Source: an uncultured Candidatus Saccharimonas sp.
Lineage (GTDB): Bacteria; Patescibacteriota; Saccharimonadia; Saccharimonadales; AWTP1-31
Assembly: GCA_943353855.1 (NCBI GenBank)
Contig: CALRBD010000004.1
Coordinates: forward strand, 1 to 37,219
Direction: 5' to 3'
Length of the DNA stretch: 37,219 nucleotides
This document shows, in pieces, positions 10,174 to 19,391 of the stretch. The number at the start of each line of letters is the position of its first letter. Position 1 is the stretch's first letter. The notes beneath the pieces are model-generated. The model was given only the letters and a program-made list of their open reading frames with translations. It ran no database searches and was not told the origin of the DNA. Made by a program: the position numbers and the translations under genes.

Positions 10174-10503
10174 TTATTTGAGTCTAATAAAACCTGTAAT
10201 AACTAGCAATGTAAGACCAGTCAAAATGATTATCGTCCCGTTCTTATCGCGTGGCGTATACACTCCTGCTTTTTTATAATAAATATTTCCTGAAAATACC
10301 AGGTACCAGCAAAAAAAGAGTCCAAAGGGTACAAATAGCGCAATAAGTGCAAAGTATAACCACCTTCTATAGAATGGAAACCAAACAACTGGGTTCTGCT
10401 TCCCAGTTACTGGCGTATTCGGAGCAGCCGTTGGCTGTTCTGTTTTAATTGGTTGTTGCTGCTGTTGTTGTCCATTGTTCACTATAAAACTCCGTATATT
10501 CAT
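10174..10503 (-). CDS. small membrane protein
   Basis: 109-aa ORF with two TM segments and a Q/P-rich N-terminus. Confidence 0.55.
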   Translation of the reverse strand: MNIRSFIVNNGQQQQQQPIKTEQPTAAPNTPVTGKQNPVVWFPFYRRWLYFALIALFVPFGLFFCWYLVFSGNIYYKKAGVYTPRDKNGTIIILTGLTLLVITGFIRLK

Positions 10504-10637
10504 GCTATTTAATATTTATATTGGTTAGTATACCAATAGGCTTACCTATGACGTAACCATGAGCATATACTTAGGCTCCATAATTCTAATATATTGACAC
10601 ACCTGAGGATAAAAAAGCGCCAGTATACTAATCTAGA

Positions 10638-11435
10638 TTACTGACAGATTATTAGTCGGCAGAATGCTGACTGCGTCTCCTGAGAAGCCAATCTTAGCCG
10701 ATCTCGGGCTGAGTCAAAGCAGTATTGCTGTTGTTCTTGCGTTTGCAATTCTTGACAGAGACTAACTGTTTTTTCAAGTGAATCATTTGGGTAATATTGC
10801 GTGTAGCTTCCAATTGATCCTGCACAGACCATAGTGTAGCTTTCTGGAACTTTTTTGCAGTCCGGTATTCTCAAGATTGTTTTAGGCTCTCCCATTGCAA
10901 TACTGTGAGAAGATAACATATATTCCATAAATACTCCGCTGTAACAAGCATTACGCAAATCAACTGGAAAAAGACTATCGCATGATGCGAGGTACGAATT
11001 TAGCTGATCTTGCTCAGTAAATAGAATATGGCCAATTGCATGTGCGCAGTTTTGATTAAACCTCCAGTCTGACAAATCTTTTTCTGTACATTTTTTAGCT
11101 AGTTGTTCTTTGGTGTAATGGTGCTCAAGCCCCATGACAACGCCGTGTAAGCAGCCACCTTTAATAAAATCTGGATCCCCACATTTTACTAGCGCTGAAT
11201 CTAGCGAACCACTATTGTCTGATTCCCCAATCTCGTGACCAATTTTATGCACCTGATCTGAAAGACTTCGCTTGTCTGTAACGGATCCCGACGATGCTAT
11301 AAGCTGAGCCATACGGGCATCTACATTATCTACGTTGTTCCCTCTGACAACATAGAACATTGCAATTAGTAATCCCACAAGGACTGCAGCTCCTCCAAGG
11401 ACCATGAGTATCTTTCTGCTATGTACTGACTTCAT
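10638..11435 (-). CDS. exported or anchored Cys/His-repeat protein
   Basis: N-terminal TM; recurring GGCLHGVVMGLEHH, NCAHAIGHIL, ACYSGVFMEY, VCAGSIGSY, YCFDSARDR. Confidence 0.7.
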   Translation of the reverse strand: MKSVHSRKILMVLGGAAVLVGLLIAMFYVVRGNNVDNVDARMAQLIASSGSVTDKRSLSDQVHKIGHEIGESDNSGSLDSALVKCGDPDFIKGGCLHGVVMGLEHHYTKEQLAKKCTEKDLSDWRFNQNCAHAIGHILFTEQDQLNSYLASCDSLFPVDLRNACYSGVFMEYMLSSHSIAMGEPKTILRIPDCKKVPESYTMVCAGSIGSYTQYYPNDSLEKTVSLCQELQTQEQQQYCFDSARDRLRLASQETQSAFCRLIICQ

Positions 11436-11462
11436 AGAGATTGGTTGCTATCCATAGTTCAC

Positions 11463-12029
11463 TTAACGTAATAGAACGACGCTAATGAAATAGCCAACGA
11501 CGGCACTCATAGTATTCGCAATAATTGATACAGCGAAAGCTTTTTTAGTATTTAGCTTTAGTACTTTCTTGAATATCAATGCTTCGAAGATAATTACCCC
11601 TACTTCTCCGATAGCTACGATTGGCCAGTAGATGTCGCGAATACCTTTTGGATCGAGATATTTAACGATAATAGTCAAAAGAATGATAAACGGCACATAG
11701 CTTGCGACGTTGACTAGAATAACGGTCATTACTTTACGTCTTGTTATTGGCCTTATTAAGAACAATACGATAATTAATTCGATAATAAGTGTCAGTAACA
11801 GATTGACGTAGAACCAAGACTGTTTTAATACGCCGTATTGCTCTAAGCAACCTGAAGAAGGAATGCATATATTATTAATTACTTTATCTTTATTGATTAC
11901 GTTATAACACTCTTGAGATGATCTATTAGAGATGCACTCTGGAGGAGGTATGTCGGCAAATGCTTTTGGCGCCCATATAACACCAATGCTAATTAGCATT
12001 ATGATTGCTATGCCCACTTTTCTTTTCAT
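11463..12029 (-). CDS. multi-TM membrane protein with signal peptide
   Basis: MKRKVGIAIIMLISIGVIWAPKAFADIPPPECISN signal, then 4-5 TM segments. Start reassigned to the ATG at 12029; the track start is a TTG at 12047. Confidence 0.65.
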   Translation of the reverse strand: MKRKVGIAIIMLISIGVIWAPKAFADIPPPECISNRSSQECYNVINKDKVINNICIPSSGCLEQYGVLKQSWFYVNLLLTLIIELIIVLFLIRPITRRKVMTVILVNVASYVPFIILLTIIVKYLDPKGIRDIYWPIVAIGEVGVIIFEALIFKKVLKLNTKKAFAVSIIANTMSAVVGYFISVVLLR

Positions 12030-12117
12030 ACTCGTATTGTAGTACAAAAAGAGTTTAAGACAACAAGATCTTATAGTATCTCTGCGATAAGGTTAAACTT
12101 GTATTTGTCGTTAGAGG

Positions 12118-12753
12118 TTAATCACTAGATGGAAGCATCTTGTTACTTGAATAGGATATGATCTCATTGAAGTAATTCTCTAAAATATAGTCTATAGCAA
12201 AACAATTTGTTCTTTTCCGTGCGTCTTCAAGTGATATCCACTCGGGCGATGAACCTTCTTTCTTATCGACGATCGGTTTTTGCGTGCTGGCGACAACTGC
12301 ACAGTATATAGTCCAATTATGACGGTCCGAACCTCTTCTGCATCCGTCTTTATCTATTGATACGGTTGCTACAGGAGTAAGCTTCTTAATTGGAAGCTGA
12401 ACCTCTTCTGCGACTTCTCTAAGAATTGCTTTTTCTGGATCTTCATCTCTATCAACATGACCAGCTGGAATTGTGGCACCAAAAGGATACTTGTTTAATT
12501 TAAACATCAGGAATTCTTTCTGATCATTAAAAATAAAGACACCAACAGACTCATGTACGTACTCTTTGTCGCTGTCGATGCTCCACTTAAGATCTGGATC
12601 CATTATGATCGCGCGAGATGCAGTCTTATTGCACTTTGAACATTCATACTGCAGTCCATCTTTCCCTCTGACTGCTCGTAATGTGTCAGAAGAATGGCAG
12701 TACATGCAATACTCTGTGTAGGTTTTTGACTCTACTGGAAATGTAATTCTCAT
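12118..12753 (-). CDS. Nudix hydrolase with N-terminal zinc ribbon
   Basis: Nudix box GHVDRDEDPEKAILREVAEEVQL; CMYC...CSKC zinc ribbon. Confidence 0.9.
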   Translation of the reverse strand: MRITFPVESKTYTEYCMYCHSSDTLRAVRGKDGLQYECSKCNKTASRAIIMDPDLKWSIDSDKEYVHESVGVFIFNDQKEFLMFKLNKYPFGATIPAGHVDRDEDPEKAILREVAEEVQLPIKKLTPVATVSIDKDGCRRGSDRHNWTIYCAVVASTQKPIVDKKEGSSPEWISLEDARKRTNCFAIDYILENYFNEIISYSSNKMLPSSD

Positions 12754-12840
12754 AAGTTGAGTGTATCACGCGAGGGTTATTATATGAGCGGCACATTAAT
12801 ACCTTTAAATAAACAAAAAAATTACTAGAATATAATAATT

Positions 12841-12954
12841 ATGAATAACCAAGAGGCTCGGGCTGGACTTACGGTCGCTATATGTGTACCTTCTGGTGCT
12901 GGAAAGAGTTATATTACACTTTTACCGAAAACTATCTATATTAATAATGTGTGA
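12841..12954 (+). pseudogene. possible vestigial P-loop NTPase fragment (37 aa)
   Basis: My translation MNNQEARAGLTVAICVPSGAGKSYITLLPKTIYINNV* carries PSGAGKS, then a stop; TATAAT immediately upstream. Confidence 0.35.
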
Positions 12955-13072
12955 GAGTCTATCATGTGAGTTCAGCTCAGCTATTATAAAAATATAATAT
13001 GATAACAGTGTCTATTCCTTTTGGTGTATTTACTATTGTCATAAGAGAGAAAGCTCTATAAACTCAAGCATA

Positions 13073-15559
13073 ATGAGTGAAGCAACCCCCACTATTGATG
13101 CACGTCCTGTTGATGAACTCTTGCAGCAGCATCTTGAGCATGTTCCACCCCATATTGCTAAAGAGTTAGACGAGCTATCCTTGCGTCTATCTCATGTTGA
13201 TATGTTTGAGGAGACTACGAAAACGACTGCAAGTGGTCATGAATATTCTGAAACGGATTTTGACACGAATATAACTGATTCTGCACATGATTCAAGCCCG
13301 CTACAAGCGGAGGCAATTGAGGCAGCTCACGCTGGAAAAGAACGTGTGAGCCATTTGTTGACAGGTTCCGCCGCATTACTCGGTCAGGCACATGCAAAAC
13401 TAGAAGCAGAAGGGTCTAGTTTTGTGCAGCCCGAATCGGAAACTGAATCACAAAGAGATCAGCGTCAGGCACAAGAAAAAGAATCTGTGTATGAGACTGC
13501 CTATGCTCTAGCTATCGAAAAGGCTGCTGCTCTACGTGAAGCAGGAGATTCGCAGGGTGCAACAGATCTTTTGGAATCGGTCATTATCCTGAGAGATGTC
13601 AAAGAAAAAGACAACCCTATTCCAGACAGAAAAGTATTTCGTGACGTAGTTCGCGCAGGACTTGGAAATGAACTTTTGGCTGCCTGTCAGGAATCCCAAA
13701 ATATGTATGTGGACACCAGTCACCATACACTTGGAAAGAATATTCATAACGCAACAATACTCCTTTCGTGTGCGACCGGAAAGACAATTGACTATGGCTT
13801 TGAAATCACCGACAAACCTTTTACGATAGATCAGCAGAGCATGGTATTGGATGAAAACCTTATAGATTTACTTGCTGTTATGAGTCTTCCTGACTCAGAC
13901 ATGCAACTAAGCGCGATTCCAGCGGATAGTTATATTGTGGCACTGCAGGAGATCAAAAAGATTTCAGATCTACCCGCTCAGGAGCAGCATGCTGCACTCG
14001 ATATGATGTATCAGGTTATTGAGGCTACTGGTTACTCTGAAAGTATGCTTTATCTGTGCAAAACAACCGACCATCCATTAGAGATAGCTGCTGCAATGAA
14101 GTTGTTTGGTATTAAGTCGTGGGAAGCAAAAGATATATTTAGTGCTCGAGAAAAAGATGAGCATGGCCGCTCAAAGGAAATGGGAAAAGTAAATATAGAA
14201 GAATTGAAGCAATTTGAACAGTATATGACAACTAGTCCAGAAGATGCTCAACTTATTGTTCAAGCTCTTGTAAAAGACTTCGAAGAGAGGAAATTGTTTT
14301 CGGGTTTTAATCCAGAAGCTGCAAGTGAGGCATTAGCCTCTTTAAGAAGTCACGACCTGCTTGATAATGAACTCATAATGCATGTGGCTCTAGGGGGTTC
14401 GGCTGAACAAATAAATACATTCGTTGCTGCACTTGAGCAAATAGGTGCAGATGTATCACTACAGCCGCGCGAGCTCCTTGATATGCTAAGTGTTAGAGAT
14501 CGCGGGAGTATCTTAAAAAGTATTTCTAATGCTGATCTCACTCCAGAACAAATCAGCTTAAAAATTCTCGATACGCTGACATCTAAACAAATAGATACAT
14601 TCTTTACTGAGCGATTCAGCGCTGTGGAATATCCGCTTACAGCCGATTCATTGCCCGAGCTACAATTAGCAGATTTTCCGTTTCTTGAAAAACGATTAAG
14701 GGATACTGGCCTTTCTGAAGAATTAATGAAAGACATCTTTAAGTCATGGTCTACATACGACGCCGTAGGAAAGTATTTTTATTCACAATCCGGATCCATA
14801 TATCCAACTGAAAAAGGTCCTGAGTTAAGGTTTATTATTATGGATCAGACAAAAGCATTTATGACGCAGGTTGAAGCAATTGAAAAGAGTTTTGACGTTT
14901 TGGGCCCGGAGAATACTGCTGAAATAATTCAAGAGTTCGGTATTTATAATTTTTCACGACACAAAACCGAAGACCTAGGAAATCAACTGGAGCGATGGAA
15001 GTCTGGAGAAAAAGTACAGTCAGTTGTCGTTGAAGCCCGAGCAGACTGGAATTCATTTGCTGGAAGACTGCCAAAATTTGAAGATGAAGTTGGTGACGGA
15101 GTATTTTATTTTGAAGCAAATTCCGGTACTGAAACTGCTCGTGTCGCAGTAACTGTTGGTCAACGTGAAAGGTCCTTGGGCCGCGAACCTGATGTCAGCA
15201 GATTTATCATTCATGCCCATGGCAATTCCGAGACTATGGTTATGGGCGTTAACGACGAGCGAATAAATATAAGTGGATACCTTGAAGCAATGGAAAAGGC
15301 TCAAAAGATTGAAAAAACCGAGTCTAATGATTTTAAGCGCCATCTTGGCCCTAATTTTCAAGTCATTTTACAGGCTTGCACAACAGGTGGTGAAATCGCT
15401 GGTTCTAAAAACATTGCTAAAATGATTAGTGAAACGCACGGCACCACTGTTCAAGCATCAGACGTAGAGATTTATGGTGTAAATATCCAAAGTGATGGCT
15501 CCGTTAAGTTTTCATCCTATGACGGTGATGGAAAACCAGTAATATATCAACCGAAATAG
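13073..15559 (+). CDS. large protein with C-terminal clan CD (C80/caspase-like) cysteine peptidase-like domain
   Basis: 828-aa ORF; C-terminal RFIIHAHGNSETM...FQVILQACTTGGEIAGSKNIAKMI gives a His-Gly / Cys dyad layout. Confidence 0.75.
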   Translation: MSEATPTIDARPVDELLQQHLEHVPPHIAKELDELSLRLSHVDMFEETTKTTASGHEYSETDFDTNITDSAHDSSPLQAEAIEAAHAGKERVSHLLTGSAALLGQAHAKLEAEGSSFVQPESETESQRDQRQAQEKESVYETAYALAIEKAAALREAGDSQGATDLLESVIILRDVKEKDNPIPDRKVFRDVVRAGLGNELLAACQESQNMYVDTSHHTLGKNIHNATILLSCATGKTIDYGFEITDKPFTIDQQSMVLDENLIDLLAVMSLPDSDMQLSAIPADSYIVALQEIKKISDLPAQEQHAALDMMYQVIEATGYSESMLYLCKTTDHPLEIAAAMKLFGIKSWEAKDIFSAREKDEHGRSKEMGKVNIEELKQFEQYMTTSPEDAQLIVQALVKDFEERKLFSGFNPEAASEALASLRSHDLLDNELIMHVALGGSAEQINTFVAALEQIGADVSLQPRELLDMLSVRDRGSILKSISNADLTPEQISLKILDTLTSKQIDTFFTERFSAVEYPLTADSLPELQLADFPFLEKRLRDTGLSEELMKDIFKSWSTYDAVGKYFYSQSGSIYPTEKGPELRFIIMDQTKAFMTQVEAIEKSFDVLGPENTAEIIQEFGIYNFSRHKTEDLGNQLERWKSGEKVQSVVVEARADWNSFAGRLPKFEDEVGDGVFYFEANSGTETARVAVTVGQRERSLGREPDVSRFIIHAHGNSETMVMGVNDERINISGYLEAMEKAQKIEKTESNDFKRHLGPNFQVILQACTTGGEIAGSKNIAKMISETHGTTVQASDVEIYGVNIQSDGSVKFSSYDGDGKPVIYQPK

Positions 15560-15581
15560 TCTCTTAGAATATTATTAAGGG

Positions 15582-16844
15582 CTACTTTTTTACGGCATCT
15601 TTTGAGGAAAGAATAGAAACGGGAGTATACGTATTTAAAGTATTAGTAATTCTTCTTGTCTGTGCTTCTATTGTGGTGTTGTTTTGGGATCGGCTTAGTA
15701 GGTCCTTTGATTGATCCAGTGGGACTAGAGTAAAGTTTTTACGTTTAAGTAGATCTTCATTAGCTTTTTGTTCGGCGGTCCATTCGTAGTGCATATATAT
15801 TGGCATGAAGGACGGTTGCTTTACTTTCTTGGTGGCAATATCTATATCCATTATTGCAAGCCCATTAATTAGGGACTCTGGTGGGACTTGGGCATTAAGA
15901 AAATTACCTAATGAATACCAGCATAAAGTTTTGCGTCCGTCTCGAGACTCTAGTATCTTTACTGGCTCTAACACGTGAGGTCCATGACCGATAATAATGT
16001 CCGATCCCCAGTCGCTAAGTTTTTGACTAATTCTCTCTTGCTCTGCATTTATATCTTGCGAGTACTCTGTCCCCCAACGCATACTTACGATCACAATATC
16101 TGAATTCTGTCGTGCATCTTTTACTTGTGACTCAGCTTTCCCCGCTTCGTACATATTGAGACCATATGTATTAGGTGGAGTTATATTGCTATATGTTGAA
16201 TAGGATAGAAAGGCAAACTTAACTCCATTGATACTAAAGTATCTAATCGTATCTTGTTCTTTCTGATTACGATTAGCTCCTGCTACGGCTAACATTCCTG
16301 GAAGTGTGTCCCAATAATTAAGCTCTGCGTCTATAACATCTTGGCCACGATCGAACGTATGGTTAGTTCCGGTGTTAATAACGTTACAGCCAAGATTATT
16401 AAGATCACGCGCAACTTCAAGTGGTGAATTAAACACTGGATAGCCACTAATGCCAAACTTAGTTCCGCCACCTGGTACAGCCTGGTTACAAAAGTTCACA
16501 TCAGAAGTATCGAAGTATGGCTGCATAGGTTTTATAAACTGATAATAGTCATATGAGCCATCTGAATTTTTTGCCTGTGCATTGAGTGCATCGTGTGCAA
16601 TTGTGTCGCCAGTAGCGATCAGTCTGATATAATCCTTATTCTTAGAACTTTGCTTTGATGGAATAGATGAATTTACATTAGAACTATTTGACTGTTTCGT
16701 ATCTCGTCTAACAAATGCGAAGAATATAACTAGAGCCAGTAATGCGAATATTATTAATATAAGCCAGAACTTCTTTATCTTGTAAAAAGCTACCTTAAGG
16801 TCCTTACTCTGTAGTTCAGGTTTTGGTAGATAATTGTTTTGCAT
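15582..16844 (-). CDS. CapA-family (poly-gamma-glutamate synthesis-type) metallophosphatase-fold protein
   Basis: N-terminal TM, IRLIATGDTIAHD, NTGTNHTFDRG, MRWGTEYS, IIGHGPHVLEPVKI. Confidence 0.9.
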   Translation of the reverse strand: MQNNYLPKPELQSKDLKVAFYKIKKFWLILIIFALLALVIFFAFVRRDTKQSNSSNVNSSIPSKQSSKNKDYIRLIATGDTIAHDALNAQAKNSDGSYDYYQFIKPMQPYFDTSDVNFCNQAVPGGGTKFGISGYPVFNSPLEVARDLNNLGCNVINTGTNHTFDRGQDVIDAELNYWDTLPGMLAVAGANRNQKEQDTIRYFSINGVKFAFLSYSTYSNITPPNTYGLNMYEAGKAESQVKDARQNSDIVIVSMRWGTEYSQDINAEQERISQKLSDWGSDIIIGHGPHVLEPVKILESRDGRKTLCWYSLGNFLNAQVPPESLINGLAIMDIDIATKKVKQPSFMPIYMHYEWTAEQKANEDLLKRKNFTLVPLDQSKDLLSRSQNNTTIEAQTRRITNTLNTYTPVSILSSKDAVKK

Positions 16845-16929
16845 ACTTACTTATCATTATATAGCAGTTAAGTTCTTAAACGTTATTTCTGAATGTTAAT
16901 TAAAATAAGCGCATATTACCGACGAGCTT

Positions 16930-16972
16930 ATAGCTAAGGAGGAATTCAAACCCCCGAATTCCAGTATTAAAG
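16930..16972 (-). pseudogene. decayed tRNA-Gln 3'-half remnant
   Basis: ggaggaattcaaacccccgaattccagtattaaa aligns with ggagggattcgaacccccgaatgccagtaccaaa of the intact tRNA-Gln: 29/34 by eye, 19/21 over the T-arm. Anticodon stem broken, acceptor shortened. Confidence 0.6.
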
Positions 16973-16984
16973 CTCCCCAGGTGG

Positions 16985-18313
16985 TTATTCTGTTGGTTTA
17001 GGTTTTTTTGCTTTAACGAGTATCTTTTCAATTTGCTCCGGTGAGAACCATTTGCTAACTCCACCCCTTTTATTTTTTGCATTCAAAGGTTTCCCTAAAT
17101 CATCGCCCAGATTACCGATTCTATTTCTAATTGTATCCCATGCTAGTCCGTATTCTTCTTGAATACCAGTATAAGTAAGATAGCCTTTAGGGGCCTCAGT
17201 AAAATACCCACGTGTTTCTGCTCTAACACGTATCTTTTCAATTTGCTCCGGTGAATAACCAGGTGTAACATTTGTACCAAATTTTTTATCCAAAACATCC
17301 CCAAGATCATCTCCGATATCACTGATAATATCTTTTAAAGTTGCGTGACCTATTCCCATTTCTTTATATATACCTTTCATACTAAGATAGTCATCAGGAG
17401 CTATTTCGACTTTTTTTAGTATAGAGACTTCTTGAATTCTATCGTTTGCATCTATCGCAGCTTCATCGAAGCTAGCAATTTCATCTAAAGATTCTTCAAT
17501 TTTAGTTATATATTTAACATTATGTATAATCCTTGCTCCAAGGCTCGGATTATCTTTAATTAGTTGATCAATGGCACCTTTATCTAAATCAGTAATTTCT
17601 AAATTTAAATCAGGCATCGATTCAGCCAGCATTTCAGAATCTAAAATATATGTTATATTATCTTTTTCATTGCAGACTAATATCGTTCTATTGAGCCCCG
17701 GAATCTGTATTGAGTAGTAGGGTTCATTACGCATCATATTCTTATCTGCAGTACCGCGAGTAACAACTATTTGTTCTCTATCTTGAAGATCAATACCATG
17801 AATTTCTTTCAATAGGAAAAGGATAGATTCTAGTTTTTGTGAGACTCCTGCTTCTGTAAACTCACCCTTACCAGATTCTATTCCAGGTGACATCACCTGA
17901 GGTGGTACATATAAACTATTGTCTCTTCCTGTATTTGCAACGAATTTTTTAATATCACTAGTTTCATCTACCTTACTTATAAGTGTATCTAAGACTTTGC
18001 CGATGTCTATTCCGTAAGAATCGCCTGCATAGTCTTCAATTAAACGACTTGGTAAAGGTAAATCTCGGTAGGGCGACTTGGATACCATGTCTCCGACTAG
18101 ACTAACTACTTGATTATAGGCATCATCTGCATAGGTGCTGAAATTTTCAGGTGTAAGTGGGGTATCAAGTATGCCCTCTAGACGTGCTGCGTAACCCTCT
18201 TTAGTCTTTGTAAAATCTGAATCATCTGTTGCGGCCGCTAGTATTAGCCCGCTTCCTCGCAAGGATCTTTGCTCTTCATCATTTGGTATAATGGTCATTG
18301 TTTCATTTGACAC
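16985..18313 (-). CDS. hypothetical protein with two tandem MerR/excisionase-like HTH modules at the C-terminus
   Basis: Repeated modules APDDYLSMKGIYKEMGIGHATLKDIISDIGDDLG...YSPEQIEKIRVRAETR and APKGYLTYTGIQEEYGLAWDTIRNRIGNLGDDLG...FSPEQIEKILVKAK; GTG start. Confidence 0.75.
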   Translation of the reverse strand: MSNETMTIIPNDEEQRSLRGSGLILAAATDDSDFTKTKEGYAARLEGILDTPLTPENFSTYADDAYNQVVSLVGDMVSKSPYRDLPLPSRLIEDYAGDSYGIDIGKVLDTLISKVDETSDIKKFVANTGRDNSLYVPPQVMSPGIESGKGEFTEAGVSQKLESILFLLKEIHGIDLQDREQIVVTRGTADKNMMRNEPYYSIQIPGLNRTILVCNEKDNITYILDSEMLAESMPDLNLEITDLDKGAIDQLIKDNPSLGARIIHNVKYITKIEESLDEIASFDEAAIDANDRIQEVSILKKVEIAPDDYLSMKGIYKEMGIGHATLKDIISDIGDDLGDVLDKKFGTNVTPGYSPEQIEKIRVRAETRGYFTEAPKGYLTYTGIQEEYGLAWDTIRNRIGNLGDDLGKPLNAKNKRGGVSKWFSPEQIEKILVKAKKPKPTE

Positions 18314-18369
18314 AGTATCTTTACCTTACTTATCGTATTAACCTATTGCTTATGTTTAACTTTAACATA
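18297..18369 (-). repeat. 73-bp direct repeat copy R1 (promoter/leader plus start codon of the 442-aa gene)
   Basis: 68/73 identical to 20239-20311, no indels, by eye. Confidence 0.85.
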
Positions 18370-18546
18370 AAGGGAGTTACTAGATACAGTCGCATTGCTG
18401 CCGATAAAGACTTATGTCTAGGGTGTCATATCCAACATTGAAAACTTTACAAGAGTCATATTGATGCATGGTAAGTTCTAGATCTAGGCCTGGAACTAAT
18501 AGTTGGCGATGTAATAAATCCGTTAATAAGGTTAGTAGTGCTTAGG

Positions 18547-19197
18547 TTATTTACCCCACTTAGTCCAGTATAACTCGATAACTGTGTAGCCATCCCCTGC
18601 TTTAGGCTCATAGCTTCTAGTGCCGTAAGCACAGCGCAAGAATGGTGCCCCGTCGTTTATTAGGTTAACCTCTACATACTCTTTGTCAGACTTGTAAATG
18701 TAATATTCATTTAGTTTCTTATTCTCGGAATCAGTTGGTCTTAGCTGAAAGCCATGACCATCTGCACCTAGTTTTGCCTTAAAATCTTGTGTTGAAATTA
18801 TATCTATCGATTGTTTTCTAAGTCGTTCTTTTAGTTCATTAGCAATATTTTTACGTTGAGGCATATAATAGTATCCTGTAAACCACGGCCCACTCGCAGC
18901 ATTTAGAAAACCCTTAGCGTTATTGCCTTCACTACATATTTCACGTCCACCAATACTAAGAATGTATTTTACTAACGGCTTAGCATCCGACTTTGCAGGG
19001 TTACGATTAAAGAAAGTACTTACTCCTATAATCACTAGTGCTAAAGCAATACCAATAAAAACTTTTTTATTTTTTACAAAAGAGCTCTTGCTCGCTTTTA
19101 TCTCAGCATGCTCTGGTCCTACATGCTGCGGCTGTTCAGTTGAACTTGTAGGCATCTGATCATTTTGGTTTTGGTTATTCGATTTATCGTCATCCAT
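18547..19197 (-). CDS. hypothetical single-TM protein
   Basis: TM VFIGIALALVIIGVSTFF followed by an exported-type globular domain. Confidence 0.65.
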   Translation of the reverse strand: MDDDKSNNQNQNDQMPTSSTEQPQHVGPEHAEIKASKSSFVKNKKVFIGIALALVIIGVSTFFNRNPAKSDAKPLVKYILSIGGREICSEGNNAKGFLNAASGPWFTGYYYMPQRKNIANELKERLRKQSIDIISTQDFKAKLGADGHGFQLRPTDSENKKLNEYYIYKSDKEYVEVNLINDGAPFLRCAYGTRSYEPKAGDGYTVIELYWTKWGK

Positions 19198-19391
19198 GGG
19201 AGACCTCTATTAAGTGTTTATGCATATTGTATTCCCTCATCACGTAATTGCAATAGAACATCAAAGTAATAAATTTAAATTCAAACAGTTGGAAACGAAG
19301 GACGTATTACATTCTATTAATAACTACACAGGGATTAGGGATGACTATAAAACGAACTATATTGAATTTTTTTGATGTATACTGATTTTAT

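Noticed and set aside
16941-16962. Perfect 7-bp hairpin ggaattc-aaaccccc-gaattcc as an intrinsic terminator
   Set aside because: No T-tract follows on either strand; better explained as part of the decayed tRNA T-arm.
16900-17082. 60-aa minus-strand ORF MQKIKGVELANGSHRSK...
   Set aside because: Out of frame over the 442-aa gene end and the tRNA relic; no independent support.
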